Source: Streptomyces sp. PCS3-D2 (GTDB lineage Bacteria > Actinomycetota > Actinomycetes > Streptomycetales > Streptomycetaceae). Taken from it: DNA of 64,000 nucleotides. Shown here piece by piece: positions 24,958 to 33,525 of this stretch. Location: NCBI RefSeq assembly GCF_000612545.2, contig NZ_CP097800.1, positions 1,178,001-1,242,000 on the forward strand, given 5' to 3'. Position numbers and translations under genes: made by a program. Positions within the stretch are counted from its first letter, which is position 1; each line of letters opens with the position of its first letter. The notes below the pieces were generated by a model, which did not search any database, was not told where the DNA came from, and saw nothing but the letters and a program-made list of their open reading frames with translations.

Positions 24958-25343
24958 ACGAACTCACTCCTTGTGACGGATTCCGAACGCGCGCACCCGT
25001 GGGGCGGCACGTCGGCAGAGGCTATCGGATGAAGGGAACCAGGGATTCATCGCCCGTTTACGCCCTGACAAGCCGAATATCCGGGGTCGGGCCGCGTCGC
25101 GATCATCATCGGTGATCACGATGCGGTACCACAAACGGCCCGGATGTTACGGTGGACACGCCCCTGCAGGTGTCGAGCGGAAACGAGGTGGGTTGATGAC
25201 CGTCGCGAGGGTCGCGGCCGAGCGCTGCGAGCTCCGGTGCATCTCCCCCTTCCTCCGGGCGACCGGCCGGGCCTGATCCATCGTTCCCCGTATCGAGCCG
25301 GGAACGTCCAGATCGGCCGGAGCCCCTGTTCCCAGGGTTCACG
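24958..25343. other. Divergent promoter region
   Basis: 386 bp between the divergent CDP-alcohol operon and the methyltransferase-GNAT gene. It contains a small plus-strand ORF (annotated separately) and a short dyad GATCA-N7-TGATC near 25100-25117, with less GC-rich DNA at 25020-25110. This is the only sizeable candidate promoter region for the seven-gene operon. Confidence 0.5.
25196..25276 (+). CDS. Possible 26-aa leader peptide
   Basis: ATG at 25196 follows GAGGTGGG and opens 27 codons ending in TGA 67 bp before the methyltransferase-GNAT start. The peptide has two Cys (ERCELRC) and six Arg. Its position suggests a translated leader, but conservation is unknown and it may be chance. Confidence 0.3.
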   Translation: MTVARVAAERCELRCISPFLRATGRA

Positions 25344-26657
25344 TTGACCGACGACATCAGTGACGTCAGCATCACCGACGCCGCCTCCTTCGAGGCTTTC
25401 CTCACCCTCCACCACGGCCTTCCCCGGCAGGCTCCGGGCTCCGATGCGAGCACCCGCGCCCTGCTGTCCCTGTGCGGGCCGCTGCCCGAGCGTCCACGCG
25501 TCCTCGACCTGGGCTGCGGTCCGGGCCGCAGCGCGCTACTGCTCGCCGCCGAGGCGGGCGGGCCCGGCCCGGACGCCGCCGAGGTGACCGCCGTGGACCT
25601 GCACGGCCCCTTCCTCGACGAGCTCCGCGCGGCCGCGGCGGACCGCGGCCTCACCGACCGGATCCGCACCGTCGAGGCGGACATGGGCGCGCTGCCCGCC
25701 GAAGAGGCCGGGGACGGTTCCTTCGACCTCGTCTGGGCGGAGGGCTCCGCCTACATCCTGGGCTTCGACACCGCGCTCGCGCGGTGGAGGCGGCTCCTCG
25801 CCCCGGGCGGCACGCTCGTACTGACCGAGTGCGAGTGGACGGCAGCGGAGCCGTCCGCCGGGGCCCGCGCCTTCTGGGACCCCCAGTACCCGCTGCGCTC
25901 CACCGCCGGAAACGTCGCGGCCGCGCAGGCCGCCGGCTACCGGGTCCTGGGCGTGCACCCGCTGCCCGACTCCGACTGGGAGGAGTACTACGGCCCACTC
26001 GCCGAGCGGGTCCGCGAGCGGTCCGGGGACGGCTCCCCGGCCGTGGCGCGGGCGCTGGCCGCCACCCGCGAGGAGCTCGGCGTACGGGCCCGGCACGGGC
26101 ACGAGTACGGCTACACGGGCTACGTCCTGCGTCCGGTGGAGGCCGGCGCGGACGGGGCCTGGCCGGCCCGTCCGGAGACCGCTGCGGACACCGCCGCCGT
26201 GCGGGCGGTCCACCTGGCGGCCTTCGAGACCCCGCTGGAGGCGGATCTCGTGGACGCGCTGCGTGCGGACCCCTCCTGGCCGGCCGCGCTGTCGTACGTG
26301 GTCGAGGCCCCGGACGGCTCGGTGGCGGCGCACGCCCTGCTCACCCGGTGCAAGGTCGGCGGCGCCCCGGCGCTGGCGCTCGCCCCGGTGGCGGTCGCTC
26401 CGGCGCACCAGCGCTCGGGGGCGGGCAGCGCGGTGGTGAGGGCCCTGCTCGCGGCGGCGCGGGAGCGGGGTGAGTCGCTGGTGCTGGTGCTGGGGCACCC
26501 GGCCTACTACCCGCGCTTCGGATTCACCGCGGCGTCACGATTCGGGATCCGGGCCCCCTTCGAGGTCCCCGACGAGGCGCTGATGGCGTTGGTGCTGGAC
26601 GGTTCCGGACCGGTGCCGGCGGGGACGATCGCGTATCCGGCCCCGTTCGGAGTCTGA
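25344..26657 (+). CDS. SAM methyltransferase - GNAT acetyltransferase fusion
   Basis: 437-aa two-domain protein. Residues ~1-260 are a class I SAM-dependent methyltransferase (motif I VLDLGCGPGRSA at ~53-64, acidic AVDLH for SAM ribose, FDLVWAEG as motif IV). Residues ~270-437 are a GNAT N-acetyltransferase with the acetyl-CoA loop VAVAPAHQRSGAGSAV and a YhbS-like end (LGHPAYYPRFGF). The join reads continuously with no frameshift, so this is a real fusion. Substrates are unknown; the two domains might act in sequence on one amine. TTG start at 25344 with AGGG just upstream. Confidence 0.85.
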   Translation: MTDDISDVSITDAASFEAFLTLHHGLPRQAPGSDASTRALLSLCGPLPERPRVLDLGCGPGRSALLLAAEAGGPGPDAAEVTAVDLHGPFLDELRAAAADRGLTDRIRTVEADMGALPAEEAGDGSFDLVWAEGSAYILGFDTALARWRRLLAPGGTLVLTECEWTAAEPSAGARAFWDPQYPLRSTAGNVAAAQAAGYRVLGVHPLPDSDWEEYYGPLAERVRERSGDGSPAVARALAATREELGVRARHGHEYGYTGYVLRPVEAGADGAWPARPETAADTAAVRAVHLAAFETPLEADLVDALRADPSWPAALSYVVEAPDGSVAAHALLTRCKVGGAPALALAPVAVAPAHQRSGAGSAVVRALLAAARERGESLVLVLGHPAYYPRFGFTAASRFGIRAPFEVPDEALMALVLDGSGPVPAGTIAYPAPFGV

Positions 26658-26702
26658 CGGGCGGGAGGGCCGCGCAGGGGCATCCGCCCCCGCTCAGGGG
26701 CC

Positions 26703-26733
26703 GTCCCGCGGACCGCGACCGGGGCCGCGGGAC
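26703..26733 (+). terminator. Hairpin between the fusion gene and idi
   Basis: GTCCCGCGG (26703-26711) pairs perfectly with CCGCGGGAC (26725-26733), ~45 bp after the fusion gene stop and ~105 bp before idi. It probably ends the upstream transcript, implying that idi has its own promoter at about 26740-26820. Confidence 0.55.
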
Positions 26734-26839
26734 GGGCCGTAGCACGCGGCGGGGGGCGTGCATACACGGATGTCCGAAGTGGGGACAAGCCTCTTTTGTA
26801 CGGCAGACTGAAGGCCGAAGTCCGAAGCGAAGGATGGGT

Positions 26840-27439
26840 ATGCCGACCACACCAGCCACCGCCGCGAACAGCGCGTCCAACGGCACCGGTACTCAAGAAC
26901 CGATCATGCTCGAACTGGTCGACGAGTCCGGGAACACCATCGGCACGGCGGAGAAGCTCTCCGCCCACCAGGCACCGGGGCAGCTGCACCGGGCGTTCTC
27001 CGTGTTCCTGTTCGACGAGCGGGGCCGTCTGCTGCTCCAGCAGCGGGCCCTCGGGAAGTACCACTCGCCGGGCGTCTGGTCGAACACCTGTTGCGGCCAC
27101 CCGTACCCCGGGGAGTCTCCGTTCGCGGCGGCGGCCCGGCGGACCCACGAAGAGCTGGGGCTGTCGCCCTCGCTGCTCGCGGAGGCGGGAACGGTGCGCT
27201 ACAACCACCCGGACCCCGCGTCGGGCCTCGTGGAGCAGGAGTTCAATCACCTGTTCGTGGGACTTGCGCAGGCTGCCGTGCGGCCGGACCCGGAGGAGGT
27301 CGAGGACACCGCCTTCGTCACCGCCGAGGAGTTGGCGAAGCGGCACGCCGAGGTGCCGTTCTCGGCCTGGTTCATGACCGTGCTGGACGCGGCGCGGCCC
27401 GCGATCCGCGAGCTGACCGGCGACGCGGCGGGCTGGTAG
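26840..27439 (+). CDS. idi: Isopentenyl-diphosphate delta-isomerase, type I
   Basis: 199-aa Nudix-fold isomerase interconverting IPP and DMAPP. The active-site cysteine lies in NTCCGHP (C84/C85), and RTHEELG is the Nudix-box region with metal-binding glutamates (~102-108). QLHRAFSVFLFDERGR and EFNHLFVG supply conserved His/Glu. ATG at 26840 is preferred because AAGGATGGG gives it normal ribosome-site spacing; the ATG 6 nt earlier sits directly on that site. It balances the C5 pool used by the hopanoid operon ~10 kb away. Monocistronic. Confidence 0.93.
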   Translation: MPTTPATAANSASNGTGTQEPIMLELVDESGNTIGTAEKLSAHQAPGQLHRAFSVFLFDERGRLLLQQRALGKYHSPGVWSNTCCGHPYPGESPFAAAARRTHEELGLSPSLLAEAGTVRYNHPDPASGLVEQEFNHLFVGLAQAAVRPDPEEVEDTAFVTAEELAKRHAEVPFSAWFMTVLDAARPAIRELTGDAAGW

Positions 27440-27475
27440 CCCGTAGGCGTCCTCGCCACTCCCGCCGTCCGCCGC

Positions 27476-27970
27476 TCAGCGGGCGGTCGGCGGGGTGGCG
27501 ATCGGGAGGGCCGCCCAGACGACCTTGCCGCCGGTGGAGGTGTGTTCGACGTCGCAGACCCCGCCGTACTCCAGGGTGATCTCCCGGACGAGCAGGAGGC
27601 CGCGGCCTCCGGTCTGGCCGAAATCGGCCTCCAGCGCCTTGGGGCGGTAGGGGTGACTGTCCTCGACGGCGACCCGTACCCACTCGCGGCCGATCGCGAC
27701 CTCGACCGCGACCTCGGGCGAGAGCAGGGCGGCGTGCCGCACCGAGTTCGTCACCAGTTCGGAGACGATCAGGAGCAGGGAGTACACGAGGTCCTGAGCG
27801 GCCGGCACCCCCTGGCGCCCGAGCAGGTCCCGCACGGCCCGGCGGGCCTGCGGAACGGATTCTTCAACCGCGGGAGCGGTGAACCTCCACACACCCTCGT
27901 AGGCGAGGGGGTCGGCCGGGGCCTCCGATGCCCCTTCCCCGGCTCGTGGGCCGCTCCCGCTGGCGTCCAT
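27476..27970 (-). CDS. Anti-sigma-type ATP-binding protein (HATPase_c_2)
   Basis: 164-aa single-domain GHKL ATPase of the RsbW/SpoIIAB-like family, common in Streptomyces. The N-box is SELVTNSVRHA (~70-80), the G1 region is VAVEDSHPYRP, and the G2 loop is GQTGGRGLLLV. Such proteins phosphorylate or bind anti-sigma-factor antagonists, or act as stand-alone kinase-like switches; the partner is not encoded nearby. ATG at 27970 is adjacent to GGGAG. A GTG 12 codons upstream is possible for a leaderless transcript. Confidence 0.85.
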   Translation of the reverse strand: MDASGSGPRAGEGASEAPADPLAYEGVWRFTAPAVEESVPQARRAVRDLLGRQGVPAAQDLVYSLLLIVSELVTNSVRHAALLSPEVAVEVAIGREWVRVAVEDSHPYRPKALEADFGQTGGRGLLLVREITLEYGGVCDVEHTSTGGKVVWAALPIATPPTAR

Positions 27971-28100
27971 CTCCCGGCCCCCGTCTTCGCGCTCGATCGT
28001 CTCCACGCGACAAGAGTGGTGAAGGGGTGGATCCGGCCCGGACCGCTGACCAGAAGTCAGCGTCAATCGGACACTTTCCGACCACTGGCGAGTGACTGCG

Positions 28101-28787
28101 TCAGTTGTTGGTCTGTTCCTGATCTTCTGCCGGACGCTTCTCGGCCGCCTCACGCGCCCCCTGCCCGGCGGCGGGGCCCGCGCCCGGCTCGTCTTCCCTG
28201 ACCAACCCCAGGATGCGGCGCGCCCCCATCCCCATCGCGATGAGGCTCAGGCCGTCGAACAACAGGGCGAGCGAGAAGAAGGTTCCGATCACGTAGAGGC
28301 TGTTGCCCGGCCAGTTCGAGAGGATCAGGAAGCCCAGCAGCACGCCGAAGGCGCCCTGGACCAGCGCGAGCCCGAAGTTGGCACCGCGCACCACCAAGGC
28401 GCCGACCAGCCGGAACAGTCCCCCGGTGAGGAAGAGCAGGGCCGCGAACATGGTCAGTGCCTCGGCGCTCGCCTCGGGGCGGCGCAGGATCACGAAGCCG
28501 GCCGCGATGTTGATCGCGGCGACGATGACGGCGAGCCAGAAGTAGTTGCTTCCCCGCGACTGCACCGCCTGCACCAGCCCGACCACGCCGCCGATGAGCA
28601 GCAGCCAGCCGAAGAGGAACATCGAGGTGAGCGTGGCGAGGCCGGTGTAGATCAGTCCGACCAGTCCGGCCAGTACGAGGAACACCCCGAGCACGGCCAT
28701 CAGCCCGAAGCTGCGGCTGACCTTCTTCTTCTCCCGCCGCGGTTCCCCGCCTCCGGCCGCGGTGTCCTGCGCACGGTCTGCACCCAT
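28101..28787 (-). CDS. HdeD-like (DUF308) membrane protein
   Basis: 228-aa polytopic protein with a basic N-terminus (REKKKVSRS), about six hydrophobic helices arranged in two-helix repeats (FGLMAVLGVFLVLAGLVGLI; FGVLLGFLILSNWPG), and a charged C-terminal tail rich in Glu, Gln and Ala. The pattern is that of HdeD/DUF308 proteins linked to acid or envelope stress in other bacteria; the role here is not known. ATG at 28787 has GGAGG upstream. Divergent from the enoyl-CoA hydratase gene. Confidence 0.85.
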   Translation of the reverse strand: MGADRAQDTAAGGGEPRREKKKVSRSFGLMAVLGVFLVLAGLVGLIYTGLATLTSMFLFGWLLLIGGVVGLVQAVQSRGSNYFWLAVIVAAINIAAGFVILRRPEASAEALTMFAALLFLTGGLFRLVGALVVRGANFGLALVQGAFGVLLGFLILSNWPGNSLYVIGTFFSLALLFDGLSLIAMGMGARRILGLVREDEPGAGPAAGQGAREAAEKRPAEDQEQTNN

Positions 28788-28935
28788 GGACGTGCCACCT
28801 CCTCACACCCCCTGGCGGGGGTCCGGGAAGACCCCGTCGCGGCGGACCCCGCCCGTCGGTCCGCCGGACCGACGAGACGCCCCCCCGAGGACTCCCCTGA
28901 TCATAGATTTCACCGCCCGGGATAGCATCCGGCGC

Positions 28936-29688
28936 ATGGATGAAGCCCGGGACGCAACCCTCCTGCACACGGTCTGCGACGGGGTCGCCACCGTGGTCGT
29001 CTCGCACCCCGCCAAGCGCAACGCCATGACGGCCGCGATGTGGCGGAGGCTCCCCGGGCTGCTGGACGGCCTGGCCTGCGACCCGGCCGTCCGGGTGCTC
29101 GTCCTGACCGGAGCCGGGCCGACGTTCTGCGCGGGCGCCGACATCTCCTCCCTCACCGGGGACGAGGACCCGCGGGCCCTCGCGGTGGCCGCGGAGGAGG
29201 CCCTGGCGGCCTTCCCCAAGCCGACCCTGGCGGCGATCCGGGGCTTCTGCGTGGGCGGCGGCAGCCAGCTGGCGGCCGCCTGCGACCTGCGTTTCGCCGA
29301 GGAGGGGGCGTCCTTCGGGGTGACCCCGGCGAAGCTGGGCATCGTCTACCCGGCGTCCTCCACCCGCAGGCTCGCCTCCCTGGTCGGCCCGGCCTGGGCC
29401 AAGTACCTCCTGTTCTCCGCGGAGCTGATGGGGGCGGAAGAGGCGCTGCGCGCCGGGTTCCTCAACGAGCTGCTGCCGGCCGGCGGGCTCGACCAGCGCG
29501 TGGCCGCGTTCACGAAGGTCCTGGCCTCCCGCTCGCAGCTGACGCAGGCGGCCGCCAAGGAATTCGCGGACGGCCGCACCGACCGGGACGCGTACTGGGA
29601 GGAGCAGGCGGCCGGGAGCGACGACACCGCCGAGGGCGTCGCCGCGTTCCTGGAACGCCGGGCGCCCCGCTTCACATGGGCCCCGTGA
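28936..29688 (+). CDS. Enoyl-CoA hydratase/isomerase family protein
   Basis: 250-aa crotonase-fold protein. The oxyanion-hole segments are FCAGADISSL (~64-73) and FCVGGGSQLAAACDLRFAEE (~105-124). The catalytic region THAKLGIVYP-like segment reads TPAKLGIVYPASSTR, without the canonical hydratase Glu clearly placed, so isomerase or another crotonase activity is possible. It is not in the beta-oxidation block at 50-57 kb. The start is ATG at 28936, with only weak SD sequence upstream (GGCGC). Confidence 0.88.
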   Translation: MDEARDATLLHTVCDGVATVVVSHPAKRNAMTAAMWRRLPGLLDGLACDPAVRVLVLTGAGPTFCAGADISSLTGDEDPRALAVAAEEALAAFPKPTLAAIRGFCVGGGSQLAAACDLRFAEEGASFGVTPAKLGIVYPASSTRRLASLVGPAWAKYLLFSAELMGAEEALRAGFLNELLPAGGLDQRVAAFTKVLASRSQLTQAAAKEFADGRTDRDAYWEEQAAGSDDTAEGVAAFLERRAPRFTWAP

Positions 29689-29832
29689 CGACGCCTCCCC
29701 GTGAGGACGCCGCACGGCGACGATCCCGTGGCCGCGTGGTGGGCAGACCCCCTCGGGTGGGCGCCATGCAGGGCGTCCCGCCTGTCCGGCCGCGCCGGGG
29801 GCCGGCCGGCACGCCGATAGGATCGGCCCATC

Positions 29833-31470
29833 ATGACTGCAACCCTCGTCGCCAAGAAGCTCACCGCCGCGCACGGTGAGCGCACGCTGTTCGCCGATCT
29901 CGACCTCGTCGTCGCGCCCGGCGACGTCATCGGCCTCGTCGGCGTGAACGGCGCCGGGAAGTCGACCCTGCTGCGCCTGCTCGCCGGGCTGGACACCCCC
30001 GAGACCGGGGACCTGCGGCTCTCGCCGCCCACCGCCGCCGTCGGCCACCTCCCGCAGGAGCCGGAGCGCCGGCCCGACGAGTCGGTACGGGAGTTCCTGG
30101 CCCGGCGGACCGGCGTGGCCGCCGCCCAGGCGGAGCTCGACACGGCGACGCAGGGCCTGGTGGACGGCACGCCGGGCGCGGACGACGCGTACGCGGCCGC
30201 GCTCGACCGGTGGCTCGACCTCGGCGGCGCCGACCTCGACGAGCGCGCCGAGGAGGTCGCCGACGACCTCGGCCTGACCATCGGCCTCGACCTGCCGATG
30301 ACGGCGCTGTCCGGCGGGCAGGCGGCCCGGGCCGGCCTGGCCTCGCTCCTCCTCTCGCGCTACGACGTCTTCCTGCTCGACGAGCCCACCAACGACCTGG
30401 ACCTGGACGGTCTGGAGCGGCTGGAGCGGTTCGTCAAGGGGCTGCGCGCCGGGACCGTCGTGATCAGCCACGACCGCGAGTTCCTGACGCGGACCGTCAC
30501 CAAGGTGCTCGAACTCGACCTGGCGCAGCAGCAGATCAACCTCTACGGCGGCGGCTACGACTCCTACCTGGAGGAGCGCGCGCGGGCTCGCAGCCACGCC
30601 CGAGAGGAGTTCGAGGAGTACGCCGACAAGAAGGCCGCCCTGGAGGGCCGGGCCCAGATGCAGCGCAACTGGATGGACAAGGGCGTGCGCAACGCCCGCC
30701 GCAAGTCCACCGACAACGACAAGATCGGCAAGGCCCTGCGCGGCGAGTCCAGCGAGAAGCAGGCTGCCAAGGCCCGCCAGACGCAGCGCGCGATCGAACG
30801 CCTGGAGGTCGTCGAGGAGCCCCGCAAGGAATGGGAGCTGCGCATGGAGATCGCGGCGGCGCCCCGCTCGGGCTCCGTGGTGGCCACCCTGCGCGAGGCG
30901 GCTCTCAAGCGCGGGGACTTCTCCTTCGGTCCGGCCAGCCTGCAGATCGACTGGGCCGATCGGGTGGCGATCACCGGGGCCAACGGTGCCGGCAAGTCCA
31001 CCCTCCTCGCGGTGCTCCTGGGCCGGCTGGCCCCCGACACCGGCTCGGCCGCCCTCGGCTCCGGCGTCCTCGTCGGCGAGGTCGACCAGGCCCGCGGCCT
31101 GTTCCTCGGGGACGAACCCCTGCTGGAGGCGTTCTGCGCGGCCGTCCCGGACACCGAGCCCGCCGAAGTGCGCACCCTGCTGGCCAAGTTCGGGCTCAAG
31201 GCGGCACACGTCCTGCGCCCGGCGGCGACCCTCTCCCCCGGTGAGCGCACCCGTGCCGCGCTCGCGCTGCTCCAGGGCCGCGGAGTGAACCTGCTGGTCC
31301 TGGACGAGCCGACCAACCACCTCGACCTCCCGGCGATCGAGCAACTGGAGTCTGCCCTGGAGTCGTACGAGGGCACGCTCCTGCTGGTCACGCACGACCG
31401 CCGGATGCTCGACGCGGTCCGGGTGACCCGCCGCCTGGAGGTCTCCGGCGGCAGGGTCACCGAGCTGTAG
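29833..31470 (+). CDS. ABC-F family ATPase
   Basis: 545-aa soluble protein with two ABC cassettes and no membrane domain. Cassette 1 has GVNGAGKST (~36-44), LSGGQAARAGLASLL and LLDEPTNDLD. A charged linker (~240-340) rich in Arg, Lys and Glu includes QMQRNWMDKG. Cassette 2 has GANGAGKST, LSPGERTRAALALL and LVLDEPTNHLD. ABC-F proteins act on the ribosome as translation factors or antibiotic-resistance proteins; the long linker fits ribosome entry. Stand-alone gene with a start at 29833 and no strong ribosome site (GGCCCATC). Confidence 0.93.
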   Translation: MTATLVAKKLTAAHGERTLFADLDLVVAPGDVIGLVGVNGAGKSTLLRLLAGLDTPETGDLRLSPPTAAVGHLPQEPERRPDESVREFLARRTGVAAAQAELDTATQGLVDGTPGADDAYAAALDRWLDLGGADLDERAEEVADDLGLTIGLDLPMTALSGGQAARAGLASLLLSRYDVFLLDEPTNDLDLDGLERLERFVKGLRAGTVVISHDREFLTRTVTKVLELDLAQQQINLYGGGYDSYLEERARARSHAREEFEEYADKKAALEGRAQMQRNWMDKGVRNARRKSTDNDKIGKALRGESSEKQAAKARQTQRAIERLEVVEEPRKEWELRMEIAAAPRSGSVVATLREAALKRGDFSFGPASLQIDWADRVAITGANGAGKSTLLAVLLGRLAPDTGSAALGSGVLVGEVDQARGLFLGDEPLLEAFCAAVPDTEPAEVRTLLAKFGLKAAHVLRPAATLSPGERTRAALALLQGRGVNLLVLDEPTNHLDLPAIEQLESALESYEGTLLLVTHDRRMLDAVRVTRRLEVSGGRVTEL

Positions 31471-31521
31471 GGCCGGAGCCGTCCGGTGCGGGGCGGGGGC
31501 GGCAAGGCCGCCGGCCGCCGT

Positions 31522-32826
31522 TCACCGGCCGGTGCGGACCGTGTCGCCCAGCCGGTAGAAGCAGCCCTGGTGGCCGGAGAGCGGGGTGGCGAGGGCGGCG
31601 AGCTTCTTGGCCTTGCCGACCGGCCCGTCCCCCGTCACCCGGAACGAGGCCTCGGCGACGACGTCCAGAGGCGTCACCCCCTCGCCGCCGCTGAGCCACT
31701 TCTGGTGCTTGAGGTCGACGCCGCCCTCCCGTGCGGTCCCCGCCAGCTGTGCCTGACCCAGGCGCTTGCGCCGAGGCCGGCCGGTGTCCTCGTAGGTGAG
31801 CACCGCTGTGAGGCGGTCGACCCGTTCGGTACCGCTGAGGTCCGTGCCCTCCGGGGTGATGTCGAGGGTCAGGTACATCATCAGCCCGGGCTCGGAGTAG
31901 CCCACCTCGCCGCTCCATGCGCATCCGGCGGTGCCCTCGTACCGGCCGGCGAACTGACCGCTGTTGATGTCGATGTGCGGCAAGGCGAAGGGCACGGTCC
32001 GGCGCCTGAGGTACCGGGCGGCCGCCTCGTACATCTCCTCGAAGGGGTAGAGGGCGTGTGCCGACTGCCGGCCCACCGCGCTGAGCAGGATGTCCTTGGC
32101 CTGGCTGGCCGCGAGGGCGCCCAGCTCCCGGCCGCCGCCGCAGAACAGGTCCCGACCGTCGCAGTACGACTCGGTGTTGTCCACGAGGTCCGCCGGGACC
32201 TGTTGTTCCGGCCCGCCGAAGACGCCCTGGGCGCCCTTCTGGCGACTGCCGGCCGCGATCTCCGAGTCCCGGAAGGTGGGATCCCCGAACAGGGCGACGT
32301 AGAGCACCCGTTGCCTGGCCGCGTCGGTCAACCGGAAGAGCGCTTCGCGCATGACGTGGGCTCCCTGCGAGTAGCCGCCGAGGATGAACCACTGCCGGGC
32401 GCGCCCCTTCGTCCCCGCTTCGAGCCCGTCGCAGTGCGCTGAGCGGTCGTTCAACAGTCGGGCCGCCGCCTCCGAGCCGGCGGCCCGACTGTCGTGGTAG
32501 GAGCCGGACGTGGCCTGGTTGCGGTACGCCTCCCAGTTGCCGGTGTGGCCGCCGCGCGCCGGGTACTCCACCGAGACGAACCCGATCTTCGCCTCGTGGC
32601 GGATCACCTCGTCGATCGCGTCGAAGAAGCGCCGGGTCTCGGGCTGCCCCGACACGTCCTGGGGTTGACTCGATCCACGGGCGAACACCACGATGTACTC
32701 CTCCGAGCAGTCCTGGGTGAGCGTGCCGTAGCGCCGGGAGGGGCCCTGTCCGACGGTTTCACGGGAACACCCCGTCAGCGCGAGCCCGATCAGGACCAGG
32801 AGAACCAGACACCTTCTGCGGATCAC
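31522..32826 (-). CDS. Cutinase-family lipoprotein
   Basis: 434-aa predicted lipoprotein: signal helix CLVLLVLIGLALTGC with lipobox Cys C20. The ~25-kDa N-terminal domain is cutinase-like (VVFARGSSQPQ; nucleophile elbow GGYSQGAH with S153; VALFGDPTF), followed by HALYPFEEMYEAAARYL. Residues ~280-434 form an unrecognised beta-rich domain. It likely hydrolyses esters at the cell surface. GTG start at 32826, close to GGAG. The gene is divergent from the 2TM protein gene, with ~110 bp between them. Confidence 0.88.
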   Translation of the reverse strand: MIRRRCLVLLVLIGLALTGCSRETVGQGPSRRYGTLTQDCSEEYIVVFARGSSQPQDVSGQPETRRFFDAIDEVIRHEAKIGFVSVEYPARGGHTGNWEAYRNQATSGSYHDSRAAGSEAAARLLNDRSAHCDGLEAGTKGRARQWFILGGYSQGAHVMREALFRLTDAARQRVLYVALFGDPTFRDSEIAAGSRQKGAQGVFGGPEQQVPADLVDNTESYCDGRDLFCGGGRELGALAASQAKDILLSAVGRQSAHALYPFEEMYEAAARYLRRRTVPFALPHIDINSGQFAGRYEGTAGCAWSGEVGYSEPGLMMYLTLDITPEGTDLSGTERVDRLTAVLTYEDTGRPRRKRLGQAQLAGTAREGGVDLKHQKWLSGGEGVTPLDVVAEASFRVTGDGPVGKAKKLAALATPLSGHQGCFYRLGDTVRTGR

Positions 32827-32937
32827 GACTCCACCACTCCCCCCGAGGTCCGTGGCCGTGCTCGTCCTCGTGCTCGTACTACCGAGCGTAGCGAGGGCGT
32901 TGACGGAGAGACAGACCTGGCGCACACCGTGCGCGGC

Positions 32938-33378
32938 ATGGCCGCCGAGGAGATCTCCGCGCTGGAGGAGCTGGCCGCGAAGACCGCGCGGGGCCAGCGG
33001 AGCTGGGCGGTGTGGTGGCGCTTCGTCGAAACATGGGCGGGGCTGACCGTGGCGGTCCTCTCGGCGCTGGCCGGAGTCAGCGTCCTGGCCTCGCAGCAGC
33101 ACCAGGGCCCGGCGGCCGTGCTCGCCCTCGCCTCCTCCGCGCTGGGAGCCGTACTGGGCTTCAGCCGCCCCGCCGACCAGGCCCGCAAGGCCGAGACGCT
33201 GGCCCTGCTCTGCGAGGGCTTCGCGCGCAGGGCCCGGCAGGCACGCACGCTGACCCTGCCCGACCTCGACGCCGAGGACTCCCGACGGCTGCTGTCCGCC
33301 CTGACCGAGCGCTGGGAGACCATCCGCTGGGACGACCTCCAGGACCAGCTCGACCGGCACGGCCCGCAGGGGCCGTGA
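32938..33378 (+). CDS. Two-TM protein, SLATT-like layout
   Basis: 146-aa protein. A short N-terminal helix (EEISALEELAAKTARGQ) precedes two close membrane helices (~34-52 and ~58-75: WAGLTVAVLSALAGVSVLA; AAVLALASSALGAVLGF). A charged helical C-terminus follows (SRPADQARKAETLALLCEGF...). This 2TM-plus-cytosolic-helix plan resembles SLATT-domain proteins, which are membrane effectors in nucleotide-signalling defence systems, but no cyclase partner is encoded nearby, so the assignment is a suggestion. Start uncertain: ATG at 32938 lacks a ribosome site; GTG at 32929 is in frame. Confidence 0.65.
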   Translation: MAAEEISALEELAAKTARGQRSWAVWWRFVETWAGLTVAVLSALAGVSVLASQQHQGPAAVLALASSALGAVLGFSRPADQARKAETLALLCEGFARRARQARTLTLPDLDAEDSRRLLSALTERWETIRWDDLQDQLDRHGPQGP

Positions 33379-33525
33379 GCCGGCTCCGGTCACCCGCCCG
33401 GGCTCCCGGCCGGCGCGCCCTCGCAGGAGCCCGCCGCGGGTTCGGTGCACCCATGCCGTCGGGCAGCTCGTGGCGTGCGCCGGAACCGGACCACAGGGTC
33501 TGGCAGGCCCGGTCCAGGCCGCCCG

